From: Neostapfia colusana
Taxonomy: Eukaryota > Streptophyta > Magnoliopsida > Poales > Poaceae
Reading direction: 5' to 3'
DNA: 64,000 bases
Assembly: GCA_030760725.1 (NCBI GenBank)
Contig: JASWHV010000009.1
Coordinates: 109,751,854-109,815,853 of the forward strand
Part shown: one piece after another, positions 47,501 to 60,103 of the stretch
Layout of the letters: each line of letters opens with the position of its first letter
Numbering within the stretch: the stretch's first letter is position 1
Program-made: the position numbers and the translations under genes
The notes under the pieces: generated by a model
Told to the model about the DNA's origin: nothing
What the model saw: the letters and a program-made list of their open reading frames with translations, nothing else
The model's database searches: none

Positions 47501-48092
47501 CTACAACACCTCTTACCACACGGCACTCCGAGCGTCGCCGTTCGAGGTTGTGTACGGCCGACCCCCGCCACCACTCCTGCCACACCACGCCGGGGCGGCC
47601 CAGACCGAGGCGGTGGACACCATGCTGCGGGACCGCGACGCTTTCCTGGAGGAGGTTCGCGAGCGTCTTCTTCAGGCTCAGCAGTACGCCAAGCGCCACT
47701 ACGATGAGCACCATCGCGAGGTGGAGTTCGACGTGGGCGCATGGGTGCTGCTTCGACTTCTCCACCGCCCCACCCATGCGCTCGCCTCGCCGTCCAAGGG
47801 CAAGCTCCGTCCACGCTACGCGGGGCCGTTCCAGATCGTCGAGCGCATCGGACAGGTGGCTTATCGTCTCCGACTTCCCGCGGACGCGCGCCTGCATGAC
47901 GTCTTCCATGTGGGGCTGTTAAAGCCTTACAACTACGCCGGCTCGCCACCATCAGCGCCGGCCGTGCTGCCACCGGTTCAGGATGGGCGACTGCTGCCAG
48001 CCCCTGCACGGGTCCTGCGCGCCCAGCTCCGTCGCGGCGCGTGGCACATCCTCGTCAAGTGGCAAGGCCTTTCGGAGGACGACGCCACCTAG
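44508..48092 (+). pseudogene. gag end and pol of Reina element (PR-RT-RH-IN-chromodomain)
   Basis: One open frame of about 3.6 kb encodes the gag zinc-knuckle-like CYNCDEQYVRGHVC. Protease follows (LLDTGSTHTF, Asp codon 45045-45047), then RT with SGYHQVRMHP, MPFGLSNAPATF and FFDDILIY (about 45996). RNase H (VVDCDASGTGFG) and integrase come next. Integrase has its zinc site (HEGVQK...CDVCQ) and first Asp (SMDFIEG, codon 47196-47198). A deletion of about 27 residues at 47352, between RLHG and VKQRLSTAFHPQ, removes the second catalytic Asp. GQSE with the Glu remains. The chromodomain (ILVKWQGLSEDDAT) is cut by TAG at 48090-48092 where Trp is expected; its continuation EPLDDFKTLYPDVQ is still readable. 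Confidence 0.9.
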
Positions 48093-48157
48093 GAGCCCCT
48101 GGACGACTTCAAGACTCTCTACCCGGATGTACAGCTCGAGGACGAGCTGTTTGTCGA

Positions 48158-48169
48158 GGCAGGGAGAGA
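48158..48169 (+). other. Polypurine tract of Reina element
   Basis: GGCAGGGAGAGA directly precedes the 3' LTR start at 48170; mostly purine with one C. Confidence 0.7.
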
Positions 48170-48555
48170 TGTTATGACGGGAGTTCAATATCAGAGGAGG
48201 ACTGCTCCTGCCTAGCAGGCGCATGCAGGGAAGGCCAAACGGGTCCAGGACATTTCCTATTATTTGAGAGCTATTATTAGAAACTTGGCCCAGGACATTT
48301 CCTATTATTTGAGAGCTATTATTAGAAACTTAAGCGCTATATAATTGTAAAGACAATTGAATAAGGGGTAAGCAGAAACAGATTGTTCCGGCTTCCTGCA
48401 GGGAGCCGGGAATTTCCAAACCCTAGCCGCCACCCCTGTGTTTCTCATCTCGCGATCGCTGGCGTCTCGCCGCCGGTCAACCCTCAACCCGCGCCCACCG
48501 ATCCTCCACACGTACAACCTCCGATCGGTGAGGGGCAGAGAGTAGCAGCATACCA
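48170..48555 (+). mobile_element. 3' LTR of Reina element
   Basis: 386 bp, starting TGTTATGACGGG and ending GCATACCA, followed by the AGTAG duplication. The reading frame past the chromodomain stop overlaps its first bases. Confidence 0.94.
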
Positions 48556-48619
48556 AGTAGTTTCTTAACAACCGAGATAATAAGTGACTGATGGTACGCC
48601 ACGGACGATGCTCGCTCAC

Positions 48620-48754
48620 CTCGGTCTGGGCGGCCCTGACGACGACCAGGGCACGACGGCGAGGCACCGGGGACGACGCCGACCGGCCGGCACGGACCCT
48701 GCCGGCGGCGAGGGCGAGGGAGCTCATGGAGGCCATCATCACCGTGGTCGCCAT
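48620..48754 (-). CDS. ELIP: Early light-induced protein, exon 1 (transit peptide)
   Basis: Exon 1 encodes 45 residues beginning MATTVMMASMSSLALAAGRV. It is rich in Ala, Ser and Arg and ends PRRRALVVVRAAQTE, a chloroplast transit peptide with its processing region. ATG 48754 is the first start in the expected transcript, about 125 bp from the TATA box at 48879-48887; upstream in-frame Met codons precede that box. The donor GAG/GTGAGC (GT at 48619-48618) matches consensus. The phase-0 join to exon 2 gives AAQTE-PDAEEP, continuous with the ELIP family layout. The intron is 5647 nt, of which 5532 nt are the Reina element and one TSD copy. Confidence 0.9.
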
Positions 48755-48878
48755 CACTACACCGGGAAGGCACGGCCGGGCTGCAGCTAGCTGGCGAGTG
48801 GCGACTCGTTCGCTGCTATCGTGTTCGTCGCTGTAGTTGCTGCTGCGTCGCGATGGTTGGGTGAGGGGGCCGGCCGGG

Positions 48879-48887
48879 TTTATATAT
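48879..48887 (-). promoter_or_regulatory. ELIP TATA box
   Basis: The minus strand reads ATATATAAA followed by CCCGGCC, about 125 bp upstream of the ELIP ATG. This places transcription start near 48850. Confidence 0.7.
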
Positions 48888-49948
48888 GTACAGGGAGCCA
48901 GCGTCAGCGCCTGCGGATGAGAGCCACCCGTGACCGCGGCGGTGGCCTGGAAAGAGGCCACGTCGCCGGGCGGCACATGTGCGCGACGTGGACGGCGGCG
49001 GGTTCACAGCCGGGCTACGACGAACCGGGGCGGCCGACGTGGAGGTCCGCGGCACCGTCGGTCGAAGGTTGGCCGGCCGGAAAAAAGTGGCAGGAGATTC
49101 CAAAGCCACTCTTGGCTGCTTCTGTGCATTCTGCTTGTGCAGTCAGTCCGCTCGTGGCTGCCTGGAGTGCCGGGTGCGTTCACGTACGTGTGAATGCCAG
49201 CACCAACGGATGCATGCATCTCTCTCGCCACGTACGGCGGGAGCTGTCGTGCCAAGTTGGACGCATCAAATTTGATGCCGGCGCGCCGTCAAACAGTTTC
49301 TGGTACGTGCGCTGCTTAGCAATACACACGCAGTTACAAGGAGCCATATAACCACAGAAGTTGTATTCGATGAGTTCTCTCGAGCGAGGTAAAGCGTAGA
49401 CCAGTCAGAAACTGAATATATGTACCGAAGGGCACGTGCATCATTGGCTAGAAGCATGCCACGTGGCCAGTTCTATAATTCCCTCCGTCTTATAAATCTT
49501 AATTCTAATCTCTACATGTAAATCCTGAACTATAACACTAACCCTTAAAAATCTAACCCTAAACTCTAATCCGAAACTTAAATCCGATGCTTTGAGATCG
49601 ATGATCCGAACACGTGATGACGGACATCATCCACAAGAGTGAGAATGCATACATCATGTATATGGATTTTTTTCCAGGGCAATCCGAGCCACGAGGAATA
49701 GTAAAGCAATGTGACATATAATTAGGCTTTTCCATGGTCCATCCCACAAAAGGAAACCTAGCTGTGCTGTCCGGTCCAGTCTCCCTTACACTGCTCAGTT
49801 CATCAGCGCGGGCCAGGCTCCCCAACCTCATGCGCTGCGCAAACGGGAAGCCCGCCTCCTCGTGAGGCTCCAGTTTTTTTTTAGCATGATTTTAAAATTA
49901 TTTAATAACAATAGCTTGCGACTTTTTTTTTGCAAAAATAGCTATCTT
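48888..49948. promoter_or_regulatory. ELIP upstream region with ACGT/G-box elements
   Basis: Two CACGTG G-boxes occur at 49433-49438 and 49460-49465, the second inside the palindrome GCCACGTGGC. More ACGT cores lie closer in (GCCACGTCGC about 48958, GCGACGTGG about 48983, CACGTACGTG about 49180, GCCACGTACG about 49228). G-boxes bind bZIP and PIF/HY5-type factors in light and ABA responses, which suits an ELIP. That they act on this gene is inferred. No coding gene was recognised in this stretch. Confidence 0.5.
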
Positions 49949-50055
49949 ATCATCCACGCCGTGGATGATATCTCACCCACATGAACAAGTAATTATCCAC
50001 GCCGTGGACGATTACTTGTCTACGTGGACAAATCATCCACGGCGTGAACGATTAC
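49949..50055. repeat. Cluster of CCACG-centred palindromes
   Basis: Segment 49949-49969 is a 21-bp palindrome (ATCATCCACG arms around one C). Segment 49985-50019 has 17-nt arms (ACAAGTAAT...TCCACG) with two mismatched pairs. A third, weaker copy (ATCATCCACGGCGTGAACGAT) lies at about 50029-50050. It borders a hAT-like element on its right. Confidence 0.75.
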
Positions 50056-50072
50056 ATTTCTATAGCTCTAAT

Positions 50073-50558
50073 TATAGGTGACCAAATGGGCCGGGCCAAT
50101 CGGGCCGGCCCGAAGCCCAGCACGAGCACGACTCGACACGAAAAAACCGAGCCCAGGCCGGCCCGGAGCTCAGTGTGGGCCGTACCCGGGCCTTAACCTC
50201 CGGCCCATCGAGGTGGCCCAACACAACCTATTTAAGGTCGGCCCAGTGGTATGGCCCGGTTATTAGCCCGCGGGGCCCGACACGACACGACCCGTTTAAA
50301 CCCGAATAGTATATTTTTTTGCTATTTTAATGTATTTAAAACAAACGGGCCACGGGCCAGCCTGGCCCAACACGATTCGTTTATGGCCCGACACGACCTA
50401 CCTCGCATAAAATGAACTCGGGCCGTGCCCGGGCCTGGACGTCATGCCCGTGGGTCAGCCTGGCACGACCCGATTTTTTTCCAGGTCGAGAATTTTATGG
50501 CTCGAGCCCGGCCGGGCTTGGATCGGGCCGGCCCGACACGACCCGTTGGCCACCTATA
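50073..50558. mobile_element. hAT-like non-autonomous element, 486 bp
   Basis: Ends TATAGGTGACCAA and TTGGCCACCTATA are inverted repeats with one mismatch, and the interior is packed with GGGCCGGCCCG and ACACGACCCG blocks in both orientations. Flanks GCTCTAAT (50065-50072) and GCCCTAAT (50559-50566) fit an 8-bp hAT-type duplication with one change. No coding capacity. Mutator-like origin is the alternative. Confidence 0.7.
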
Positions 50559-50953
50559 GCCCTAATGAAGGTATGGCCTCCTTATTGATACTTTGTAGCT
50601 GGTCCTAGGCTAGTCTAGAACTTAGGTCCTAATACCACATTTCTTTTTAACAGTGATTTGGAAGGTCTATTCTTGGAGATTTTGCATCAGGCAAAACATC
50701 CAGACTGCGTTGTGATATGTTTCATTAAATTATAGAGAGTTTTTTTTTCTTAAAACATCCATGATTATTAACTTCATAGGAACATTTATAATGTTACAAA
50801 AACTTTCAGGTTTTATTGAGCAATTTATTTGCTTAGAGTAAGAAACAAACGCCCAGGCGACTTGTTGGTAACACAGGAAGACGAATCAGGGTTTTATTTA
50901 ATCTGCATCATACAAATGGATGCAATATACACACGCCACCCCCGATCGAGTTC

Positions 50954-51165
50954 TTACCAGCAGCAGCACATCGGATAGACCATGTCGTTTCTGCAGTGGC
51001 CTATTGTCCCGTGGCCGTGTTCAGCGCAGGTATAGCCGCAGTCGCTATCATTGCAATGCTCCCAAGAGTAGGGAGGGAAGCACGGTCTTCGTGGCGGTGG
51101 TGGCGGTTTCGGCCTTCGTGGCGCTGGTGGCGACTTCTTGCTCCGACGACAGCCAAATCCGATGC
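50954..51165 (-). CDS. Cysteine/proline-rich secreted peptide, exon 2
   Basis: This exon gives the mature part of a predicted 104-residue peptide. It opens with a Cys (CRRSKK), has a Pro-rich basic linker (PPAPRRPKPPPPPRR), then a Cys-rich module. The module runs PCFPPYSWEHCNDSDCGYTC, then a His/Gly-rich stretch, GHCRND and the end MCCCW before the stop. It contains the C-x3-C spacing (CGYTC) and clustered C-terminal Cys seen in plant defensin-like (DEFL/LCR) peptides, but I do not recognise a named family. The acceptor is TACGTAG/GC at 51166. Likely secreted into the apoplast, in defence or signalling; function is inferred only from the architecture. Confidence 0.65.
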
Positions 51166-51287
51166 CTACGTACACGCATGCAGTGCAAAACAAGAAAACA
51201 ATGTTTTCAGCTGATTAATCTGGACATGTCGGCTAACACAAGTAACAATACGAGGAAAAGAACAAGTAAAAGTAGCAGTCTCTCTAC

Positions 51288-51390
51288 AAGACAAAGCTTG
51301 GCAGGACGGGGATGTCCAAGACATGATCGCCAGAACCAAAAACAGAACAGATGTCAGGTACGCAACCCTCCCAAAACAGATCATCTTCAC
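51288..51390 (-). CDS. Cysteine/proline-rich secreted peptide, exon 1 (signal peptide)
   Basis: From ATG 51390 the reading is MKMICFGRVAYLTSVLFLVL, then AIMSWTSPSCQA, a classic signal peptide with basic start, hydrophobic core and a small-residue cleavage site. A donor TCTT/GTAGAG (GT 51287-51286) removes a 122-nt AT-richer intron. The phase-1 join restores a Cys codon (ALSC then IGFGC). An intron just after the signal peptide is the usual layout of plant DEFL genes. Without splicing the frame would run on to a stop near 51166. Confidence 0.65.
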
Positions 51391-51514
51391 TGGAGCAGCC
51401 TTGCTGAAGATTGTTGCTACTCTTTCCGGCCGATCCTTTTCTGCCGTGGGGTGGAGCAGGTGAGGGTCTCTCGTGATTGTACTGCAAGCAAGTCTGTTCC
51501 TGTGCGTGTAGGTG

Positions 51515-51526
51515 CTTAATTATATA
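51515..51526 (-). promoter_or_regulatory. TATA box of the cysteine-rich peptide gene
   Basis: The minus strand reads TATATAATTAAG, about 125 bp upstream of ATG 51390, a normal distance for a plant promoter with a ~95-nt leader. Confidence 0.55.
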
Positions 51527-52104
51527 GGACAGCACCTTGGCATCCTCAGAATTTATGCCCCCTATTAGATAGTCCAGTCTTGTGTTTGATATCCTTGGAT
51601 ATGGTTTGAGAATACTTGAGGACATTTCAATAAATACTCGAGTATCCAAACCAATATAATCCCTGGTTTAAAGATATCTAAATCTGGTTCAGCAAGTTCG
51701 ATAACTAAGCTGTTACCCCACCAATTCCCAGGGCCCCAGAAGAAGAAGAGATGCTCCTGGCCCTGCATAAGATGTTTGACCACACCATCTCCAGGAACTT
51801 CATCGCATCAACGAGCTCCTCCCAGTTAATTGCAAGGCACCAGAGTTTTGGTGTGTATGCTCGAGGCTGTTTATAATTTGGATTAAATTAAAATCCATAT
51901 GCACACATGAAAGTAAACCTACCCTAGTGGTTATTAGTCACTTGGTTCTGTATATGAAGTCTTATTAGCTTGCTGGTACAAAATACACTTATGTCTATCT
52001 TATATACTGTTCCTGCGCCAGTATTAGCACTCATCTGTCATACACGATGGTTTAGCGGGACCAACTAGGCAGGCCTTACTCGAGCCAAGCCTGCGCTGAC
52101 CATT
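51527..52104. other. Intergenic DNA, nothing identified
   Basis: Moderately AT-rich sequence with no ORF of recognisable family and no clear repeat. A 72-codon minus-strand frame (51783-51565) has no motif I recognise. Confidence 0.4.
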
Positions 52105-52790
52105 CACTACTACAACAAGTTTCATGTCAGCCGGCTCTAAACGTATTAACAAACGTGTTTTTTAAAACAGCCTGAAATGAAGAGTCTGTGATAATCAACA
52201 ATTTTCACATGCGGAAACTTAAATCGTCTGTGAAGAAGTTTATCACATGCGGTTCTATACCTACGACTAGCCGCATGTGAAGACTCTTTATCAGAGACGG
52301 TTTGTAACGTAAGAGTATCCGCCTATAATAACTCCATTATTGCAAGCGGTTCAATACCTACTACTAGCTGTCTGTGAAGAATCTTTATCACAGACGGTTT
52401 GTAACGTAAAGAGTATCCACCTGTGTAACTCTATTATCACAGACAGTTCTATGCCTACGACTAGCCTGTGAAGACTCTTTATCACAGGCAGTTTGTAACG
52501 TAAAGAGTATCCTCCTGTGTAACTCTATTATCGAAGGTGGTTCTTTACCCACGACTAGCCGCCTGTGAAGAATCTATATCACAGGCGGTTTGCAACGTAA
52601 GAGTATCCGCTTGTGTAACTCTATTATCGCAGACGGTTCTTTACCTACGACTAGCCCCACCTGTGAAGAATCTTTATCACAGACAGTTTGTAATGTAAGA
52701 TTATTTGCCAGTGTAACTCTATTATCGCAGGTGGTTCTTTACCTACAACTAGCCTGTGAAATTATATTATCAAAGGCGGTTTGTTAGTAC
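52105..52790. mobile_element. CACTA-type terminus with ~96-bp subterminal tandem repeats
   Basis: A terminal CACTACTACAACAAG starts at 52105. From about 52160 six degenerate units of 94-99 bp follow, marked by (C)TACGACTAG at 52261, 52360, 52455, 52549, 52645 and 52743. Each unit holds inverted sub-blocks (CACAG(A/G)CGGTTTGTAACGTAA against TCTATTATCGCAGACGGTTC). A matching right end is not clear; TTTGTTAGTACTAC at about 52779 could be a degenerate one. No transposase is present. Confidence 0.65.
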
Positions 52791-52888
52791 TACATGCTGT
52801 TATTCCAGGTCAATTTCATATGCACATTCACATAAAGTAGAAACAATATATTATGACAAGCATCATCGACGCAATATCACCAAATGTT

Positions 52889-54944
<2,056 letters not shown>

Positions 54945-57724
54945 CCTCGACGCCCGGAGGTATAGGTTACATCGGTTTATCGGGGCCCATATATCCGATA
55001 TGCCTTCGGTACGTTCAATACTTGTTCAGCGGGGCCGCACATGGATCGGTCCTCAATCGACATGGACAGGGCCGCACCCACAAGACTTCCTCTTGCTGCA
55101 CCCTAGCCCCTGCCTAGTCTCATTTTTTACTAAAGTGATCTCACATCACTCGAACCAATCTCACACCTATACTCGCGAGTAGATTCCAACTACTCGACTT
55201 GTACCGAAGTTCTATAAATTAAGAATAGTCTGACTACTCGAGGACTTAGACACTACCCTCACTCTTGTAGGAAAAATCTGGTTATGCACTTGGAGTTTCA
55301 TCCACCCTACACCTAATGCACATACATACCTCATGCTAAGTATACATAAAGCAAAACTTTGTAAAATTAGTTAATGCAAACCGGGGCTTGCCTTGTTTCT
55401 GCTGGTCAGAGGTTAGGGCTTCGTCCGGAAGGAGAAAATCCAGCACTTCCGGAGTTTCCTCGCCTTCAGTGACTACACGTAAGCAATATACAATATGTCA
55501 ATTTAAATGCAATGTGTTAAATTGAATATGTAAAGACCATAACTCTAGCTAGCCCTCCCCTTTGGCTCTGAAATTTTTATGGTGGCTTTGTAGGATCCTA
55601 ACCAGTGTCTTGACCAAGTTTCATTTGAAACAAAGTTCATTTGAGCTCTGTACAAATAAAATCCTATTTGGTCATTAGTAGAGCCTCTAAGGATTTCCAG
55701 GGATTTTCATGGCTCCAACCATTACTTTCTGGAAACTAGAGTTTGATATGGTTCTAATGGAATTGGTTTCATGTCATTTGAAGCATTCTAGATGAAGTTA
55801 TGCCCTAAACAAGATTTGAGAAAATCTGAAAAATGTTTCTGTACATTTTTCCATTTTCTCAAGGCAGTTCAGTTAATCACACCATTAGGGGGACTAAATG
55901 AACTTGGATAGATCTGAAATTTTTGTGTGACTCAAGGATTTTCAAATGAACATCCCAGACAAATTTCAGAATTTTTCACAAAGTAATTCTCCAGATAAAA
56001 TTACCAACAATTTAAAGTTTAGGGAATTAATTCTGGAAAATTAATAAGTTTCATGTGCTTAAATTTGTTTTTCTGGAAAGTACTCAAAAAGCTGAATTCA
56101 GAAAAATTTAATTCACTAAATTTGGATCCTCCTAGCAAAAGTTATAGCTAGTTGAAGTTTGAACCAAGACTAAAAATCCCAGAAATGTTTAAACTCTGCG
56201 TGCTGGCCCCACAACACAGTGCTTTCTTCCTCCTCGCGCCAACGGCAGAGTTGCGGTGGTGCTCTCTGGCGAGCACCTTGGAAACCGCTTTTCCGACCTC
56301 CTCCTGCCCTGAAACTTGCCGCCTCCCCCTTTTGGACCATGGGCAACTCATCCCCGTGGTCGGCCGGGGACCCCAGTCACCGGAAACCCTTCGGCAACGG
56401 GCGGCAGCGGCGGTTGAAGATCGGCAGCGTCGCACTCGTTCTAGGAGGGCTCAAATCTATCGATCTTTCTTCCTAGAGCACCGTGGTGGCATCCCAAGAA
56501 CAGGCGTGAGCTCAAATCAGCTCGAAAGAGGCTGCAACTACGAGCTCATCGGCGACCTAGGGTGAAAATCGGTGCCGGTGCAAAAATCTGGAAGAACAGC
56601 GCTAAAACTCGATGGTTCTTGATTCTAGAGGAGTGTGGAGAAGTCTAGATCATGTCTATAGCTCGGCCCAAGTGATGATGGCTTGATTACTACAAATTTC
56701 TGAATTTCGTGTGGCTCGGTTCTAAGCATACCGACGCACTAATCAACCAAATACTTTGCCGATCGGGCGAGAGAGAGAGTGAGGTCGGCATGGTTGTGAT
56801 CAGCACCTTGGAGTGGACCTTTTTTGTGTAGCTATTCGGGCACGAAAGAGTTTGTTTTGCCCGGGCGCCGGTGAGCCGAGAGGTCGGCCAATGGTGCTTT
56901 GCTTCGGTGAGCGAGGGAGACAGGAGCGAGGGAGCGAGTTCACGTGGCCTGTGCGTGTATTGATCACTGCAGCTGGTGCTTCCACGGCACAGCACGGGAG
57001 TGTGGTGTCCTCCTCGCTCGGGCGCGGGAGCAGGAGGTGGCGCGCAGTGAGAGTCGGCTGCCGAGTGAGACCCGGTTAAACTTCGCGTGTAAGTCTACTG
57101 ACTCGTGGGCCCTTCCCCTCTACTTCTTTTCGGTTTTTCATTTCTGTTTTCACTGAAAAGATCCAAGCTACTCACAATTGAATGAAAGACTTAGCCATAA
57201 AGTTATGGATTGAATTTGATTTCCTCAACTGAAATTGGTTTGGCTAAATTTGCTGCCAATTTGAATTTGAAATTCAAATTCATTTTGAATTATTGCAAAT
57301 TTAGCTCCTGACAATATGAACTCCAATGGGGATGAAAATTGGTGGACTAACTCAGAAAAATGTTCTGAGTTTGAATATGAAGTCAACTTTTGAATTCAAG
57401 TGATGAAAGTGGCTGCAATTCGAATTTGCATTCAAATTGGCCCCTTTTTCAAATGTCTCCAAAAGTGCCTCAAAAGGCTGGGATTTGCATGAAACTTGGC
57501 TTGAGCCTTCCCAAGAATATTTAAGATCTAGGGGTGAGCTCAACCTCTCATGTTTAGGTGTATGACTCCTATTTTTTTTGAAGTTATGGCTTTCCCCTCG
57601 AATCACCCTCTTGATGGTGTTTACTTGCTCTTCACAAGTGTTCATGAGATATCCACCACATGAGCTGTGGTGTTGTGAGGTGATGAAATGAACACTTTTG
57701 CAAGTCCATTCTTGGGCTTTTACA
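54945..57724 (-). mobile_element. Truncated Tekay-like LTR, same subfamily as 5680-9497
   Basis: From CCTCGACGCCCGGAGG onward it follows 6599-9497 closely, block by block, and ends GGGCTTTTACA, i.e. LTR start TGTAAAAGCCC on the minus strand. The ~900 bp that should lie on its left (the LTR 3' end) are absent. The right end adjoins another LTR at 57725 with no duplicate of CTTCC seen on the left, as expected for a truncated copy. Confidence 0.8.
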
Positions 57725-60103
57725 CTTCCTACACCATGATATGACCTTTACAAGGATTGGTGAGAAACTGAAAATGATTCTTCTATTTTTCCAATTTCCA
57801 GAGACATAAAAAATTAACACCACATTTGGCCAAGCAAATAAGGTCCAATGCTTCTGAAATTTTTACTGGATTTCATGTGTTTTTGGAAGAAAATCTCCTG
57901 CCAGAATTTGGGAATTTTCCAATACACAGAACTCCTGGAAAAATTCCTACAAGATTATATTTATATGAATTAATGAGCCAAATCCAGGGATTTTCATAAT
58001 TATTGGGCTGTACCCTTGGATACTACTCTCTTAGAGGAATCCAACAAAATTTATTTGACAATTTTTGGACATTCCTACACAAATTTGTGGCTATTTAAAC
58101 TTTGAACTGAAATCTGAAAACCGAGAAAAGTTCAAATGTCTGCTGCTGGGCCCGAGCCACGTGTCACCCTCCGAAACAAAGACACATGGGCTACACAGTC
58201 CCAGCCATGCAGCCATACCGGATCCGATAGCAACAGAGGATCGGGATTTTAATTTTTCCTCTCACTGACTGCTGGGCCCGGCTTCCTTCTTCAACCTCCC
58301 GACGCCTCTCGCGTGCGCACCGCTAGGTCACCGGAGCTCGCCGGAAACCGGTCTCCCGACTTATGCCCGAGCCTGTGCTCTCCGCCAGAGACTAAATCAT
58401 GTGCTGAGCAACTTGGTGGAGCTTCCCCGAGCCGGCGGGGTCCCCAACCTCTGTTGTGATGGCACAGAGGCTCGGCTCACCTTCGGTGGTGTCGGCCAGC
58501 TAACCTAGCCCGCCAAAAGCTCGGTGAAACGGCGCTACAGCACCAGTGAACCATGAGGAAGCTCGAAATAACCTCAAAACCGCTCGGGACCAGCGGCTAA
58601 TGGTGTTTCACCGTGCACCCGAGACCTCCTCCACGTTTGAGCTCAGAAAACCTAGAATTTGTGTTGTCTACGTGCGTTTCCCAGCTAGGGTTGTGAAGAG
58701 CAAATGATCGCCGACTACTTGCGGTCCCGTGTGCAAGATTTGGTGACCTAAAAACGAGAATAGAGATCGAATTTGAGATTATCGTACTGGAAGGTCGGTT
58801 TGTGCCCGCCGGAGAAACATTCCCGAATTCGCGCTCGGTAGTCCATGTCTTGGCTTGAGCTTCGGAGATGAGCATCACCGGGTCCTAGCGCGTCCGAGGA
58901 GGCTCTTGCTCGGGCATGAAAGGCTCCCTGCAGTGCTGTCCACGTGAGACCTCTCCGTGGATGCTCGTTCGGCCGCCGTGCGGACATGGCGTTCCCGGGG
59001 TAGGAAGGCCAAACACCGGTCGGTGGCACGTCGAGGAGGGAGAGGGAGATGCCCTGGTGCCATTTTACCACTCTGCCGAGGCTTGCACGCGATGAAATGC
59101 TGGCTACATGATTGATCAGTGGTGGCGACAGCGAGCGGCGCTGTTCTCGGGCGTGAGCATGAAGCAAAGGCAGCGGGGTTTCAGTTTGCGAGCGAGAGGA
59201 TCATGCCGGGGCTAAGGAATCACCCAAGCAACTCGCCAGCACGATGAAAACTTTGGGAGAGTAGCTTCTGCGTGGAAAACTTGGTGGTTCCCTCTGCTGC
59301 CTCAGTTGTTCATGAGGAGATAGCGAAGAGCAAACAGCTCGGTGTAGCGAGGAAAAGACCACGCTGAGGGAACAGAGAACCACACGCACGGTGCCAGCAC
59401 GAGGGAAGTTCAACGAGGAGGTGGCGGCAGCGCCCTGGTGGCGTCCGGGTGCATCTCCTCGGTGGAGTAGGAAAACAGGGCCCAAGACTTAGGGTGCAAG
59501 TCAAATTAGCCCTGTGACATGTGGGCCCCACTGTCCCCCTTATCCCCTCAAATTTTCTCACAAATATCTCCTCAATTTGGCAAATGCTGGAAATCAAATT
59601 TTGGGAATTCAAACCTGAATTGTGTGTGGATAATTGGACAGGTTTCATCCAAATTCAAATTTGTATTTGAATTCATTGTACATTTAAGTCTATTTGGAAA
59701 AATGGATAGCAAATATCTTCAAAAATTCATGAGACTTTGCCTACCCTCTAATTTGGACCTAAGGAATTCAAATATTAAACTTGATTTTTGGTTTGGCTGC
59801 TGCAAATGAGGTTTTGATCAGAACAGTTTGTATTCCTATTCTTGCCCTCATTTCAAATTTGAGTTTGAACAATTGAGTTTAAAAATCTGAATTTCATTCC
59901 CCCTTGCACATGAGAGATTACACATGGGTTTTAAAATAACTTTGTCCCCCCAACAATCAATTGATCCTAGGCTAGAGTGGTGGGATACTCATGTGTGTCA
60001 TCACATGTGAAAAAATTTAAACAAGTCCAAATTTTCATAACTCGAAACCAAATGGTGTTCAAGCTCCAGGCCCTTTGTATTCCAAATTTTTGGGACCTTT
60101 ACA
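57725..60103 (-). mobile_element. 3' LTR part of the terminal Tekay-like element
   Basis: It ends TTGGGACCTTTACA at 60103 (LTR start TGTAAAGGTCCC on minus), directly before a polypurine tract. The stretch near 58081-58170 matches the reverse complement of 3200-3290 in the LTR at 1509. The far (3') portion of this LTR is missing, displaced or deleted where the copy at 54945-57724 joins. Confidence 0.75.

Larger units (their letters stand above)
43029..48555 (+). mobile_element. Reina-clade Ty3/gypsy retrotransposon in the ELIP intron, TSD AGTAG
   Basis: Identical-length 386-bp LTRs (TGTTATGACGGG...GCATACCA) enclose a primer-binding site, gag and pol. The 5-bp duplication AGTAG is perfect (43024-43028, 48556-48560). 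The total is 5527 bp, compact as usual for Reina chromoviruses. I count four mismatches between the LTRs by eye, so the insertion is recent. It lies on the strand opposite to the ELIP gene, between splice donor 48619 and acceptor 42973. It has a frameshift in gag, an integrase deletion and a stop in the chromodomain. Confidence 0.95.

Noticed and set aside
48755..48976. Upstream Met codons extending ELIP exon 1 to 48976
   Set aside because: They precede the TATA box at 48879-48887 and the extension does not look like a transit peptide.
49490..49620. Interstitial telomere repeat (AACCCTAAACTCTAA)
   Set aside because: Only scattered degenerate CCCTAA-like words, with no tandem array of the 7-bp plant telomere unit.
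51565..51783. 72-codon minus-strand ORF as a gene
   Set aside because: No recognised motif, no start context or conserved feature; left as intergenic.
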